Assembly: GCF_001404515.1 (NCBI RefSeq)
Contig: NZ_CXWE01000003.1
Coordinates: 496,001 to 560,000 of the forward strand
DNA length: 64,000 nt
Direction: 5' to 3'
Source of the DNA: Roseibium album
GTDB lineage: Bacteria > Pseudomonadota > Alphaproteobacteria > Rhizobiales > Stappiaceae
The notes beneath the pieces were generated by a model that worked only from the letters and a program-made list of their open reading frames with translations, did not search any database and had not been told where the DNA came from. The position numbers were made by a program, and so were the translations under genes. Each line of letters begins with the position of its first letter. The stretch's first letter is position 1. Positions 26,803 to 36,273 of the stretch are shown here, one piece after another.

Positions 26803-28077
26803 TTGCATCATTTCGACTACAAGAATGGCGAACTTCATGCCGAGGATGTGGCGATTGAACGAATCGCCAGAGAGGTCGGTACGCCGTTTTACTGCTATTC
26901 GACCGCGACCCTGACCCGACACTATCAAGTGTTTGCCGGTGCGTTTGACGATATTCCCTCGTTGGTCTGCTATGCCATGAAGGCCAATTCGAACCAGGCT
27001 GTCCTGAAGACCCTGGCACAGCTTGGGGCCGGTATGGACGTGGTTTCGGAAGGCGAATTGCGCCGCGCCCGCGCTGCAGGTGTTGCACCCGCCAGGATCG
27101 TTTTCTCCGGAGTCGGAAAAACGGAAGCGGAACAGGCATACGGCCTGGAAGAAGACATCTTGTGTTTCAACGTGGAATCCGAGCCGGAATTGCATCAGCT
27201 GTCCCGCGTTGCCAGCGAAATGGGCCGGACCGCGCGCGTCTCCATGCGCATCAATCCTGACGTTGATGCCAGGACCCATGCGAAGATCGCAACCGGCAAG
27301 GCGGAGAACAAGTTTGGAATACCGTGGCAACGCGCCCGGGAGGTATATGCGCAGGCAGCAAGCCTTCCTGGGATCGAAGTGACCGGTATCGACATGCATA
27401 TCGGATCCCAGATCACGGAGTTGCAGCCGTTTGATGATGCGTTTGCCCGTCTGGGCGAGTTGATTTCCGATCTGCGTGGACAGGGGCACAAGATTGACCA
27501 CGTGGATCTGGGCGGCGGCCTCGGTATCCCCTACGTCACGGACAATGACCCGCCTCCGCATCCGGATGCCTATGCCGAAGTCGTCAAGAAACATGTGCGA
27601 GAACTTGACTGCAAGGTAATGTTCGAGCCGGGACGGCTGATCGCCGGCAATGCCGGTATTCTGGTGACAAGGGTCATCTACGTGAAGGATGGCGCAGGCA
27701 AGACATTCGTCATCGTCGACGGGGCGATGAACGACCTGATCCGCCCCACACTTTACGAAGCCCATCACGAAGTGCGGCCCGTCAGGGAAGATGATGGAAC
27801 CCGGGAGCGAATCAAGGCGGATATCGTTGGTCCCGTTTGCGAGACCGGCGATTTCCTGGCGCAGGACCGCGACATGGCCGAAGTGGCTGCTGGGGATATG
27901 TTGGCGTTTCTTTCCGCCGGCGCCTATGGTGCTGTCCAGTCGAGTACGTATAATTCCAGGCTACTTGTCCCCGAAGTCCTCGTAAACGCTGATCAATTCG
28001 CGGTCGTTCGTCCTCGTCCGACATTCGACGACTTGCTTGGTCTGGATCAAATACCCGATTGGCTCAACGCTTCGTGA
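26803..28077 (+). CDS. lysA: Diaminopimelate decarboxylase
   Basis: The 424-residue PLP enzyme decarboxylates meso-diaminopimelate to lysine. PLP-binding K60 is in CYAMKANSNQ. Other motifs are HIGSQITELQPF, DLGGGLGIPYV, EPGRLIAGNAG, PVCETGDFLA and AYGAVQSSTYNSR. I chose TTG 26803, which has GAGG 6 bases upstream and gives MHHFDYKNG, the usual start in this order; the frame reaches back to a TTG at 26773. It is the third gene of argH-lptM-lysA. Confidence 0.94.
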   Translation: MHHFDYKNGELHAEDVAIERIAREVGTPFYCYSTATLTRHYQVFAGAFDDIPSLVCYAMKANSNQAVLKTLAQLGAGMDVVSEGELRRARAAGVAPARIVFSGVGKTEAEQAYGLEEDILCFNVESEPELHQLSRVASEMGRTARVSMRINPDVDARTHAKIATGKAENKFGIPWQRAREVYAQAASLPGIEVTGIDMHIGSQITELQPFDDAFARLGELISDLRGQGHKIDHVDLGGGLGIPYVTDNDPPPHPDAYAEVVKKHVRELDCKVMFEPGRLIAGNAGILVTRVIYVKDGAGKTFVIVDGAMNDLIRPTLYEAHHEVRPVREDDGTRERIKADIVGPVCETGDFLAQDRDMAEVAAGDMLAFLSAGAYGAVQSSTYNSRLLVPEVLVNADQFAVVRPRPTFDDLLGLDQIPDWLNAS

Positions 28078-28167
28078 CGAAGTCGACCTCGAATTAGTTG
28101 GCTCATACTGTTGCCGGATTGCCTCCGATGCCTCACCTTATAGGGTGGAGGGCCGATCACGCAGCCG

Positions 28168-30792
28168 GTGTCCGTCTCATCGGCGACCGCGGGATATGAA
28201 CCGGAGGTGCCTTTGAGCACGAACGACAGCGACCTGGAACCTGAACGGCAGAAAGACCCGGAGCCGTCCGGCTGGCGGCACTACATCCAGTCTCGCCTGG
28301 ACACGCTTGTCAGGCAAAGCCGCGTTTCCTTGTTCCTGGAGCGCTTCTGGCGCGCCTTGGTGCCGCTGCTTGTCGTCGTCGGCATATTCATCGGCCTGTC
28401 CTGGCTTGGTTTCTGGCTCGTCCTGCCTGCCTGGGCGGGACCGATCGGGATTATCCTGTTTGCCGCCGCCGCCATCTGGTCCGCCAGGGATCTGACGAGA
28501 TTGTCCTGGCCGACGCGTGAAGACGCGCTCCAGCGCGTCGAGCAGTCATCCGGCTACCGTCACCGCCCGCTGACCGCGCTGGAAGACGATCTGTCTGTCG
28601 GTTCCGACAACCCGCAAACCCGCGCGATCTGGGCGCTGCACCAGCGCAGAACCGCCGAAGCCGTCGCTTCGATCCGCTCGAAAGCACCTGACCCGCAAGC
28701 CTATCGCCGGGATCCGTGGGCTCTCAGGGTTCTCGCAGCGAGCCTGTTGCTGGTGGGACTGACGACCGCGAGCGGCGACTATATGGGGCGTTTGACCTCT
28801 GCTTTTCAAAATCCTTTCAAGACGGTCGAGCCACCCAGCCGGCTTGATGCCTGGGTAACGCCGCCGATCTACACAAGCGAACCTCCTATCTATCTGACCG
28901 GCGAAAGTGCCCAGTTGCGCGACCCCGGAACGCCGGTCTCCGTTCCGGAAGGCTCTATCCTCGTCGTGAGGTCGCAAGGCGCGCGCGAACTGGCAATGAC
29001 ATTTGCCGGACCGGACGATGCCGAGCCGCTGGTTGTGGATCCGGAAGAAAATGCGGAAATCGCGGATCCGGGCGTTGCCAGGCTGCTTCCGGTCGAGCGG
29101 CGCCTGAAACTCGAAACCACCGGTATCGTGGAGCTTTCGAACGGCGAGGAACCGTTCATGAGCTTTGTCTTTGCGGTCAGGCCTGACGACGCGCCTGAAA
29201 TACGCCTCGTCGATGACCCTGAAGAGCAGCTCAGCGGTGCACTGAAATTCTCCTATCTGGTGAATGACGATTACGGTGTCGTTGCCGCCGAGGGGCGAAT
29301 AAGGCCGCTCCCCAATCCTGATCATGTGGATCGTGTCCCCCGTCCGCTGGTCGAGGCACCCCAGTTTCCCTTGTCGCTTCCGCCACGAACCGGCACGGCA
29401 AAAACCGCGGAAACGATCCGCGACCTGACGTCTCATCCCTGGGCAGGCTCGGAAGTCGATCTGACGCTGCTCGCGCGCGATCAGGCCAGCCAGGAAGGCA
29501 CGTCTCCGGTCTATCGGATCACGTTGCCCCAGCGCCGTTTCGGCAAACCCCTTGCCCGTGCGATTGTCGAACAACGCCGCAATCTGGCACTTGATGCACA
29601 AAACCATGCGCAGGTAATCACCGCCATGGACGCGCTCATGCTGGCACCGGAGCGATTCAATTTCAAAGCGCGCAACTACCTCGGCATGCGCTTTGCCTAC
29701 GGAGAACTCGTGCGCGCGCAATCCGACGAGGATCTCAAGGCTATGCTGCCTCTGTTGTGGGATCTTGCGCTGTCCATCGAGGATGGCGACCTGTCTGCAG
29801 CCGAGCGCAAATTGCGGGACGCCCAGGAAGCGCTGCGCAAGGCACTGGAAGAAGGTGCGAGCGACGAGGAAATCGCCAAGCTGACGCAGGATTTGCGCGA
29901 GGCGCTCAACGAATACATGCAGGCACTGGCCGAACAGATGCGGCAAAACCCGCAGGCTATGCAGCCATTTGATGGCAACCAGCAGACCCTTAGTCAGCAG
30001 GATCTGAGCGAGATGCTGGACCGCATCGAGGAACTGGCAAAGACCGGGTCACGGGATGCCGCCCGCGAGCTTCTGGCGCAGATGCAGCAAATGCTGGAAA
30101 ACCTGCAGGCCGGGCGACCGCAGATGATGCCCAACGGCATGAACAGCGAAATGATGGAGATGCTCAATCAGCTCGGCGAGATGATCCAGCGCCAGCAGCA
30201 ATTGATGGACGAGACCCACCGGTTCAACCAGGACCAGCAGCGCCAGCGCGGCGATCAGCGCCAGCAGGGCCAGCAACAGCAAGGTCAGGGTCAGCAACTC
30301 ACCCAGGAGCAGCTGGAACAGATGCTGCAGCAGCTTCAACAGGGTCAGGGTGATCTGGCACAGCAGCTTCAGGAACTGATGGAACAGCTCGGCCAGAACG
30401 GTATGGGCGAGAATGAAGCTCTCGGCCAGGCCGGCGAATCCATGGGCGATGCACAGCAATCCCTTGGCCAGGGCCAGGGTCAACAGGCACTCGGTGAGCA
30501 GGGAGACGCGCTGGACGCACTCCGGCGTGGTGCGCAAGGCATGACCGAGCAGATGATGGGCCAGGGCGAAGGGGCAGGAAACCCGAACGGACCCTCGCCC
30601 ATGGACGAAGATCCACTCGGCCGTCCGCGCCGTGCAGAAGGACCGGATTTCAACAATCGGGTACAGATTCCGGATGAAATCGACGTTCAGCGCGCACGGC
30701 GGATCCTGGAAGAACTGCGCAAGCGCTTCTCCGATCCCTCCCGACCCAAGCTGGAACTGGACTATCTGGAACGGCTTTTGAAGCGGTATTGA
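28168..30792 (+). CDS. TIGR02302 family membrane protein (DUF4175), Gln-rich C-terminus
   Basis: The 874-residue product has two adjacent N-terminal membrane segments (about 66-85 and 90-106), a third near 180-195, a large periplasmic region with beta-rich repeats, and a Gln/Glu-rich coiled-coil region (about 600-790) with several QGQ-type runs. The overall layout is that of TIGR02302, a family found in alphaproteobacteria next to lysA. The function is unknown; the size and topology suggest an envelope role. The GTG start at 28168 is chosen from family length; a downstream TTG at 28213 is possible. Confidence 0.88.
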   Translation: MSVSSATAGYEPEVPLSTNDSDLEPERQKDPEPSGWRHYIQSRLDTLVRQSRVSLFLERFWRALVPLLVVVGIFIGLSWLGFWLVLPAWAGPIGIILFAAAAIWSARDLTRLSWPTREDALQRVEQSSGYRHRPLTALEDDLSVGSDNPQTRAIWALHQRRTAEAVASIRSKAPDPQAYRRDPWALRVLAASLLLVGLTTASGDYMGRLTSAFQNPFKTVEPPSRLDAWVTPPIYTSEPPIYLTGESAQLRDPGTPVSVPEGSILVVRSQGARELAMTFAGPDDAEPLVVDPEENAEIADPGVARLLPVERRLKLETTGIVELSNGEEPFMSFVFAVRPDDAPEIRLVDDPEEQLSGALKFSYLVNDDYGVVAAEGRIRPLPNPDHVDRVPRPLVEAPQFPLSLPPRTGTAKTAETIRDLTSHPWAGSEVDLTLLARDQASQEGTSPVYRITLPQRRFGKPLARAIVEQRRNLALDAQNHAQVITAMDALMLAPERFNFKARNYLGMRFAYGELVRAQSDEDLKAMLPLLWDLALSIEDGDLSAAERKLRDAQEALRKALEEGASDEEIAKLTQDLREALNEYMQALAEQMRQNPQAMQPFDGNQQTLSQQDLSEMLDRIEELAKTGSRDAARELLAQMQQMLENLQAGRPQMMPNGMNSEMMEMLNQLGEMIQRQQQLMDETHRFNQDQQRQRGDQRQQGQQQQGQGQQLTQEQLEQMLQQLQQGQGDLAQQLQELMEQLGQNGMGENEALGQAGESMGDAQQSLGQGQGQQALGEQGDALDALRRGAQGMTEQMMGQGEGAGNPNGPSPMDEDPLGRPRRAEGPDFNNRVQIPDEIDVQRARRILEELRKRFSDPSRPKLELDYLERLLKRY

Positions 30793-31042
30793 TTGAAAAG
30801 GCCGAATAGGCCTGCGTTATTGCAAGTCCCCCGTCATGTGTGTACCGGGGTTGTTTGTTGGCAACCGGAAGAATGTGAGGGTTAGGCCGGACGCCAAAAA
30901 CGGCAAGGGGCCGGGTTCACAGCGCAAGACGTCCGTTGATTGAATCGAGAAAGCCGGTCTTATCAATCCGATGCCGATCCGGCGTCCGGGAATTGAAAAT
31001 CAGGTGATACCGTCACTAGAACCTGCGAGCGCAGACCGCGCG

Positions 31043-31957
31043 CTATTCAGCACTCTGATGCGCGCAGAGAATGGCGTCATAGACACACGCTTCTGCATGT
31101 GTGTGTTGCTTATCATCTCGACGCGACAGACAGATGGGAACGTCAAAACAAAACCTGTCCGGACGTATAACACGCATTTCATTCCGTTCGATCCAATAGT
31201 CTGCAAAGAATTCGGGCAGGAAACCGACACAACGTCCACTGAGGATAAAATATGCCAGCCCCTCCATTTGATGCGAGACTGCAAGGGCAGGACTGTTGAA
31301 ATGGGATGAATACGGCGTCATAACCGAAACAAAACCACGCCGAACGTATTGTTGCTCGGCAACCAGCTTTGACGTCATCTTGTCTTCGTCAAGCAAGAAT
31401 AAAGGGTTCTCCCTGCCGCAGAGTAAAAGTTGCCTTTCCGAGAATACTGGTCTTTGTGAAATGAATTTCCTGTTCTGAAACTGTGGCGTGATCGCCATTT
31501 GGATTTGTCCCCGAACCAATTGTTCCTCAATCTCGTCAGGTGGAGCAATCCGAAGCGTAATTCTCAGGTCTTGGGACACGGCAAGAGCGTCGCGGATCGC
31601 GTCGCGAAGGTGACAATCCGAATTCGTGATGAGGTTGTCGACAACACCGACGGTGACTTCACCGACGATCCGTTCCTTCAGGTGCTCGATTTGCGCGTGG
31701 TAGCCTTCGATTGCAGCCAGCATTGAACAGGCCGCCTCGTAGACGGAGCGACCCCGGTCAGTCAGCGCGAAGCCGGCGCGTCCGCGGCTACACAGCTTGA
31801 ACCCGACCCGTGTCTCAAGATTTGCCATATGTGTGCTGATGGTTGAGCGCGACAGATTGAGCTCGGCCTGCGCCGGAGAAAACCCCCTGCATTCCACGAT
31901 CGTGCGAAACACACGAAGCAGCTTGATATCGACATCTGCAAGTATGGAATCGGTCAT
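31043..31957 (-). CDS. LysR-family transcriptional regulator
   Basis: The 304-residue product (ATG 31957; an upstream in-frame start at 31975 adds six residues) has the LysR helix-turn-helix near the N-terminus: FRTIVECRGFSPAQAELNLS, RSTISTHMANLETRVG, and then a type 2 periplasmic-binding-like effector domain. It is divergent from the ureohydrolase gene at 32058, so it probably controls that gene and the ABC transporter. The inducer is not known; a guanidino or arginine-derived compound is a guess from neighbours. Confidence 0.87.
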   Translation of the reverse strand: MTDSILADVDIKLLRVFRTIVECRGFSPAQAELNLSRSTISTHMANLETRVGFKLCSRGRAGFALTDRGRSVYEAACSMLAAIEGYHAQIEHLKERIVGEVTVGVVDNLITNSDCHLRDAIRDALAVSQDLRITLRIAPPDEIEEQLVRGQIQMAITPQFQNRKFISQRPVFSERQLLLCGRENPLFLLDEDKMTSKLVAEQQYVRRGFVSVMTPYSSHFNSPALAVSHQMEGLAYFILSGRCVGFLPEFFADYWIERNEMRVIRPDRFCFDVPICLSRRDDKQHTHAEACVYDAILCAHQSAE

Positions 31958-32057
31958 TACGTCCAAATTTTTCAAAGTTAATTACGATATGTCCGAGTTT
32001 ATCAATTTCAAGAAGTAACTACAATTGCGCAATCACACAAGTTTTGAAGAGATCGCA

Positions 32058-33032
32058 ATGTTGCCTAAAGACGCCGACTTCCAGCCAGTTTCAGGAATGA
32101 AAACACCTCGCTTCGCGGCGCTGCCCACGTTCATGCGGCTTCCACATGTCAATGTCGACAGCGCAGATGCCGACAAACTGGATATCGGGATTGCCGGCGT
32201 TCCATTTGACAGCGGCACCTCTAACAGGCCGGGACCACGCCATGGCCCGCGTCAGCTTCGAGACCTGTCCACAATGATCCGGACCACTCATCCGCGCACC
32301 GGCATGAACCCGTTTGCGCTGGTCAATTGTGCCGACCTTGGAGATGCGCCGGTCAATCCGATGGACATCATGGAAAGTCTGGATCTGATCACCGGATTTT
32401 ATGATCAGATCCATGAAAGGCGCATCGTTCCGCTAACAGCTGGCGGCGATCATTTGATTTCGTTTCCGGTCTTGCGTGCCTTGGGCAAGGAAAAGCCGGT
32501 AGGTATGGTTCATTTTGATGCCCATACCGACATGAACGATGTCTATTTCGGTGGCAGCAAATACACCCATGGCACACCCTTCCGCAGGGCAATTGAGCAG
32601 GGTTACCTTGATCCCCGGCGCACAATCCAGATCGGTATTCGCGGCATCAAGTACGATGCTTCGGACTTTGACTGGGCGTTGGAACAAGGCGTTCGCATAG
32701 TCGAGATAGAAGAACTCTTCGAGCGCGGTGTGGTCGATGTCATGACCGAGGCGCGTGAAATCGTAGGCTCTGACGAAACCTATGTCAGTTTCGATATTGA
32801 TTCCATTGATCCATCTTTCGCGCCCGGAACCGGCACACCGGAAATCGGCGGATTTACAACATTTCAAGCGCAACAAATGGTTCGGGCTCTCGATGGGCTA
32901 AACATCATCGGCGGCGATCTTGTTGAGGTGTCACCACCATTCGACCCGACCGGGGGCACGGCCTGGGTTGGCGTCTCGATCATGTTTGAAATTCTGTGCG
33001 TTCTCGCGCGTGCGCGGGACGCAAGGTCATGA
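32058..33032 (+). CDS. Ureohydrolase (agmatinase-like)
   Basis: The 324-residue enzyme belongs to the arginase/agmatinase/formiminoglutamase fold. Metal-binding motifs are complete: GGDH (about 130), FDAHTD (about 153) and SFDIDSIDPSFAPGTGTPE (about 242). It removes urea from a guanidino compound using two Mn ions. The motifs do not separate agmatinase, guanidinobutyrase and guanidinopropionase, and the adjoining amino acid transporter keeps all open. ATG 32058 has GAAGAGA upstream; an upstream TTG at 32025 adds 11 residues. It is divergent from the LysR gene. Confidence 0.88.
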   Translation: MLPKDADFQPVSGMKTPRFAALPTFMRLPHVNVDSADADKLDIGIAGVPFDSGTSNRPGPRHGPRQLRDLSTMIRTTHPRTGMNPFALVNCADLGDAPVNPMDIMESLDLITGFYDQIHERRIVPLTAGGDHLISFPVLRALGKEKPVGMVHFDAHTDMNDVYFGGSKYTHGTPFRRAIEQGYLDPRRTIQIGIRGIKYDASDFDWALEQGVRIVEIEELFERGVVDVMTEAREIVGSDETYVSFDIDSIDPSFAPGTGTPEIGGFTTFQAQQMVRALDGLNIIGGDLVEVSPPFDPTGGTAWVGVSIMFEILCVLARARDARS

Positions 33033-33078
33033 ACCGACAAGAAATGCAGCGAGATTGTCCAGCACCGAGGAGAATGAA

Positions 33079-33930
33079 ATGACATCGATACTTCATCACA
33101 TAAAACTGCTCTCGAAAGGATTGTTCGGGTTTGCAGCGATCCTTGCGATGACCGGTTTGTCAAACGCTGGGTCGGTGCTGGAAAGCGTCAATTCCAACGG
33201 AAAAATCACGGTCGCGACAGAAGTTGCATATCCGCCGATGGAGTATCTCGAGAACGGCAAGGTCGTCGGATACGGCAAGGACATTCTCGATCTGGTAGTG
33301 ACCGATATGGGTGTTGAACTCGAGCAGCTTCAATTGCCGTGGGACGGCATCCTTGCCGGCGTTCTGGCCAAGAAATACGATCTCGTCGCCACCTCGGTTG
33401 CGATCAAGCCTGATCGGGTCGCGAAATACGCTTACACCCGACCGTTAGCGGTGGCAGAAACCATGCTGGTCAAACGTCATGGTGATGACAGCATGTCCAG
33501 TCTGGCGGATGTAGCCGACAAGATCGTCGGCGTTGAGCTGGGCTCATCCCAGGCGCAGGAAGTTGAAGCCGTTGATGCAGAACTGAAGGCCGCGGGCGGA
33601 CCAGGATTTGCAGACATTCGGGGCTTCAAATCCACTGATGACATGCGTCTGGCCCTGGCAAGCGGTCAAATTGACATTGGCACAATTCCTTCCTTTTCAC
33701 TGGCTCCGATGCAAAGGCAGCGCCCCGATACATTCGCGAAGCTTGATCTGATCGGCGAGGGTACGTTGTTTGCCTGGGTCGCACATCCCGATGGGTCGGA
33801 TTTGCGGGATCAGGTAAATGAAATAATTGACAGGCTCGAAGCCGACGGCAGCCTGAAAGAACTTCAGATGAAATGGTTCGGATTTGAAATGAAGCTTCCT
33901 GAAAGTTACCTGCCAGCTGGTGCGCTCTGA
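33079..33930 (+). CDS. Polar amino acid ABC transporter, periplasmic substrate-binding protein
   Basis: The 283-residue product has a signal peptide ending near residue 28 (FAAILAMTGLSNAGS), then the SBP family 3 fold: GKITVATEVAYPPMEYLENGKVVGYGKDI, LVATSVAIKPDRVAKYAYT and GVELGSSQAQEVEA. It binds a polar or basic amino acid-like ligand in the periplasm. ATG 33079 has GAGGAG upstream. It is 46 bases after the ureohydrolase stop; a long hairpin separates it from the permease gene. Confidence 0.9.
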   Translation: MTSILHHIKLLSKGLFGFAAILAMTGLSNAGSVLESVNSNGKITVATEVAYPPMEYLENGKVVGYGKDILDLVVTDMGVELEQLQLPWDGILAGVLAKKYDLVATSVAIKPDRVAKYAYTRPLAVAETMLVKRHGDDSMSSLADVADKIVGVELGSSQAQEVEAVDAELKAAGGPGFADIRGFKSTDDMRLALASGQIDIGTIPSFSLAPMQRQRPDTFAKLDLIGEGTLFAWVAHPDGSDLRDQVNEIIDRLEADGSLKELQMKWFGFEMKLPESYLPAGAL

Positions 33931-33940
33931 GTTTTCGTTA

Positions 33941-33982
33941 AACCGGAACAGGGCGGGAACCAGTTCCCGCCCTGTTCCGGTT
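33941..33982 (+). terminator. 20-bp perfect inverted repeat between binding protein and permease
   Basis: AACCGGAACAGGGCGGGAAC (33941-33960) pairs base for base with GTTCCCGCCCTGTTCCGGTT (33963-33982), with only CA between, so the hairpin loop would open to about 6 bases. No T run follows, so a full terminator is unlikely. Position right after the binding protein stop fits an mRNA-stabilising or partial termination hairpin that raises binding protein over permease. Confidence 0.7.
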
Positions 33983-34013
33983 CAACTAACCCCTCACCGG
34001 AAAGAACATCTCC

Positions 34014-34676
34014 ATGGAGCTGCAATTTGCAGAAATCATCCCGAAAACGGGACCCATGCTTTGGGGCGCTCTTTACACGATTTTTGTCGGCATCCTGGCG
34101 TGTTGCGTCGGCATTCTTGTCGGGACCGTCCTTTTGTTGTTGCGTAACAGCCGTTGGTGGTTGCTCAGGTCGATTGCCACAGTCTATGGCAGCTTCATTC
34201 GCGGAACGCCCGCGTTGGTCCAAATCCTGATTTTCTACTATGCGCTTGCCCCGCTAACGGGAGTGAACATTGGCCCATTCACCGCTGGAATCATGGCAAT
34301 AGGCTTCAACAGTGGGGCCTTTGTTGCCGAAATACTTCGTGGTGGTTTAAGCCGTATTCCGAAGGGGCAATGGGAAGCGGCCGAAGCCCTGGGACTTTCC
34401 AAAAGCAAGGTCTGGCTCAAGATCATCCTGCCCCAGGTCTTCAATTCGGTAATCCCCTTGCTGGTGAATGAATTCACCATGGTGATCAAGATAACACCGT
34501 TGCTGTCCACCATCACATTGGTTGAGCTGACCCGTGCATCCCAGATGCTTTACAACGAGACATTCCGGCCTGTTGAAGTGCTGGGCCTGGCGGCGATTGT
34601 CTATTTCGTAATCTGTTTTTCGATCAGTCAGTTTGGAGAATACCTCCAGCGCAGATCCCTGAAATACCGGGTGTAG
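34014..34676 (+). CDS. Amino acid ABC transporter permease (HisMQ type)
   Basis: The 220-residue inner membrane protein has about five hydrophobic segments. The EAA loop is seen as GLSRIPKGQWEAAEALGLSKS (about 112-132), and the permease start LWGALYTIFVGILACCVG is typical of the His/Glu/Gln/Arg family. It is followed after 9 bases by a second permease gene. The two probably form a heterodimer. Confidence 0.92.
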   Translation: MELQFAEIIPKTGPMLWGALYTIFVGILACCVGILVGTVLLLLRNSRWWLLRSIATVYGSFIRGTPALVQILIFYYALAPLTGVNIGPFTAGIMAIGFNSGAFVAEILRGGLSRIPKGQWEAAEALGLSKSKVWLKIILPQVFNSVIPLLVNEFTMVIKITPLLSTITLVELTRASQMLYNETFRPVEVLGLAAIVYFVICFSISQFGEYLQRRSLKYRV

Positions 34677-34685
34677 AGAGGCTCC

Positions 34686-35366
34686 ATGACATTCGATTAC
34701 AGCGCCATATGGGACAATCGGGATATTCTGTTCGAGGGTTTGATGAACACCTTGCTGATCTCGGGAATCTCGATCCCTGTCGGCATTCTGATCGGGGTCT
34801 TTGTCTGCCTGTTGCGCATATCAAGGTCTCGACTGCTGCGCTGGCCCGCGATCGTGTTTATCGAACTGATGCGCAACATCCCATTGCTCATCATAATATT
34901 CATGGTTTTTTACGCGCTTCCATTCTACGGCATCCGGTTGTCGGGCCTGACCACGGGATTAATCTGCCTGTCGGTCTATGGCGGAGCATACTTCGCCGAA
35001 GTGTTTCGCGGTGGTGTGGAAGCCATTTCACAGGGTCAGTTCGACGCTGCCAAGGCGCTTGGCCTGAAGTATGGCTTTTACATGCGCAGGGTAATCTTCC
35101 CGCAAATTTATCAATATGTGTTTCCGCCAGGGACAAATATCGCTCTGACGATGATCAAGGAAACCTCACTACTGTCGATGATCACGGTGGCCGAACTGAC
35201 TTATGCAGCAAGCGATATCAATGGGCGCACGTTCACACCGGTCGAGACATTTGCAACGATCGCCGTGATCTATTGGATGCTTTCGACGCTCTTTCTGAAA
35301 CTCACGCAGATGGTGCAGGTCAGGATTGATGTCGAGACCGCCAAACCAGCGGCCGCCTTGCGCTAG
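34686..35366 (+). CDS. Amino acid ABC transporter permease (HisMQ type), second subunit
   Basis: The 226-residue protein has five to six hydrophobic segments and the EAA loop GGVEAISQGQFDAAKALGLKY (about 110-130). It starts FEGLMNTLLISGISIPVG, as in the GltK/GlnP group. It is 24 bases upstream of the ATPase gene. It pairs with the permease at 34014-34676. Confidence 0.92.
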   Translation: MTFDYSAIWDNRDILFEGLMNTLLISGISIPVGILIGVFVCLLRISRSRLLRWPAIVFIELMRNIPLLIIIFMVFYALPFYGIRLSGLTTGLICLSVYGGAYFAEVFRGGVEAISQGQFDAAKALGLKYGFYMRRVIFPQIYQYVFPPGTNIALTMIKETSLLSMITVAELTYAASDINGRTFTPVETFATIAVIYWMLSTLFLKLTQMVQVRIDVETAKPAAALR

Positions 35367-35389
35367 ACACCAACGGGAATCCGGACCAA

Positions 35390-36169
35390 ATGGAAATTCA
35401 GCACTTCACCGAGGAATCTTCGCCGTCCGTGCGGGATCTCATGATCGACCTTCGGCATGTGAACAAGTGGTACGGCGATTTCCAGGTTCTGAAGGACATC
35501 AATCTGACTGTGCACAGCGGAGAGCGGATTGTTGTCTGCGGACCGTCCGGGTCGGGAAAATCCACACTGATCCGATGTATCAACCGTCTGGAAGAACATC
35601 AGCAGGGGGATATCATCGTCGATGGCATCCCCTTGACCGGCGACGTGGAGAATATCGATCAGATCCGTTCGGAAGTCGGAATGTGCTTTTAGCAATTCAA
35701 CCTGTTTCCGCACCTGACTGTCATGGAAAACTGTGTGTTGGCCCCGATGTCTGTTCGCAAGAAGACGCGCCGGGAAGCTGAAAGCCTGGCCCGGCGCTAT
35801 CTTGAAAAGGTCAGGATACCGGACCAGGCTGACAAGCTTCCCGGCCAATTGTCAGGTGGACAGCAGCAGCGGGTGGCCATCGCCCGCGCATTGTGCATGG
35901 AACCTCGCATCATGTTGTTTGACGAGCCGACATCTGCGCTGGACCCGGAGATGATCAGTGAAGTTCTCGATACAATGGAACAACTCGCGACAGAAGGCAT
36001 GACAATGATCTGCGTTACCCACGAAATGGGGTTCGCCCGGAATGTCGCAGATCGGGTTGTGTTTATGGATCAGGGTCAGATTGTGGAAGTGAACGAGCCT
36101 GAGAAATTTTTTGAAAGCCCCCGCAATTTGCGGACCAGGAGTTTCCTGGATCAGATACTGCAACACTAG
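35390..36169 (+). pseudogene. Amino acid ABC transporter ATPase interrupted by in-frame amber codon
   Basis: Codons run in one frame from ATG 35390 to the stop at 36169 (259 residues if read through), but codon 101 is TAG (35690-35692). The amber codon replaces the first Gln of the Q-loop, where intact relatives read [19 protein letters not shown]; here it is GMCF, stop, [10 protein letters not shown]. The Walker A motif GPSGSGKS (51-58) is upstream, and the ABC signature [13 protein letters not shown], Walker [14 protein letters not shown] and switch His VTHEMGF downstream are all intact. A single C-to-T change explains it. Decay is recent or it is a base-call error; suppression is possible. 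ATG 35723 downstream would give a fragment without Walker A. Confidence 0.82.
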
Positions 36170-36273
36170 TCCTGGACAATCATGGGGAAAAGACACCCAA
36201 AGGGCTTCGCTCGATTGCGTCATACAGATCGGATCGACCGCCTCTAGGCGGGTCAGGCACCAGAACTTTGATC

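Noticed and set aside
28546..29946. 466-residue minus-strand frame opposite the TIGR02302 gene
   Set aside because: Composition is a mirror of the real coding strand; rich in Arg, His and Gln without fold signals.
30240..30480. Tandem-repeat or CRISPR-like signal in the TIGR02302 gene
   Set aside because: The repeats are codons of a Gln-rich protein segment, without regular spacers.
30799..30813. AGGCC-GAATA-GGCCT hairpin after the TIGR02302 gene
   Set aside because: A 5-pair stem without a T run is too weak for a terminator call.
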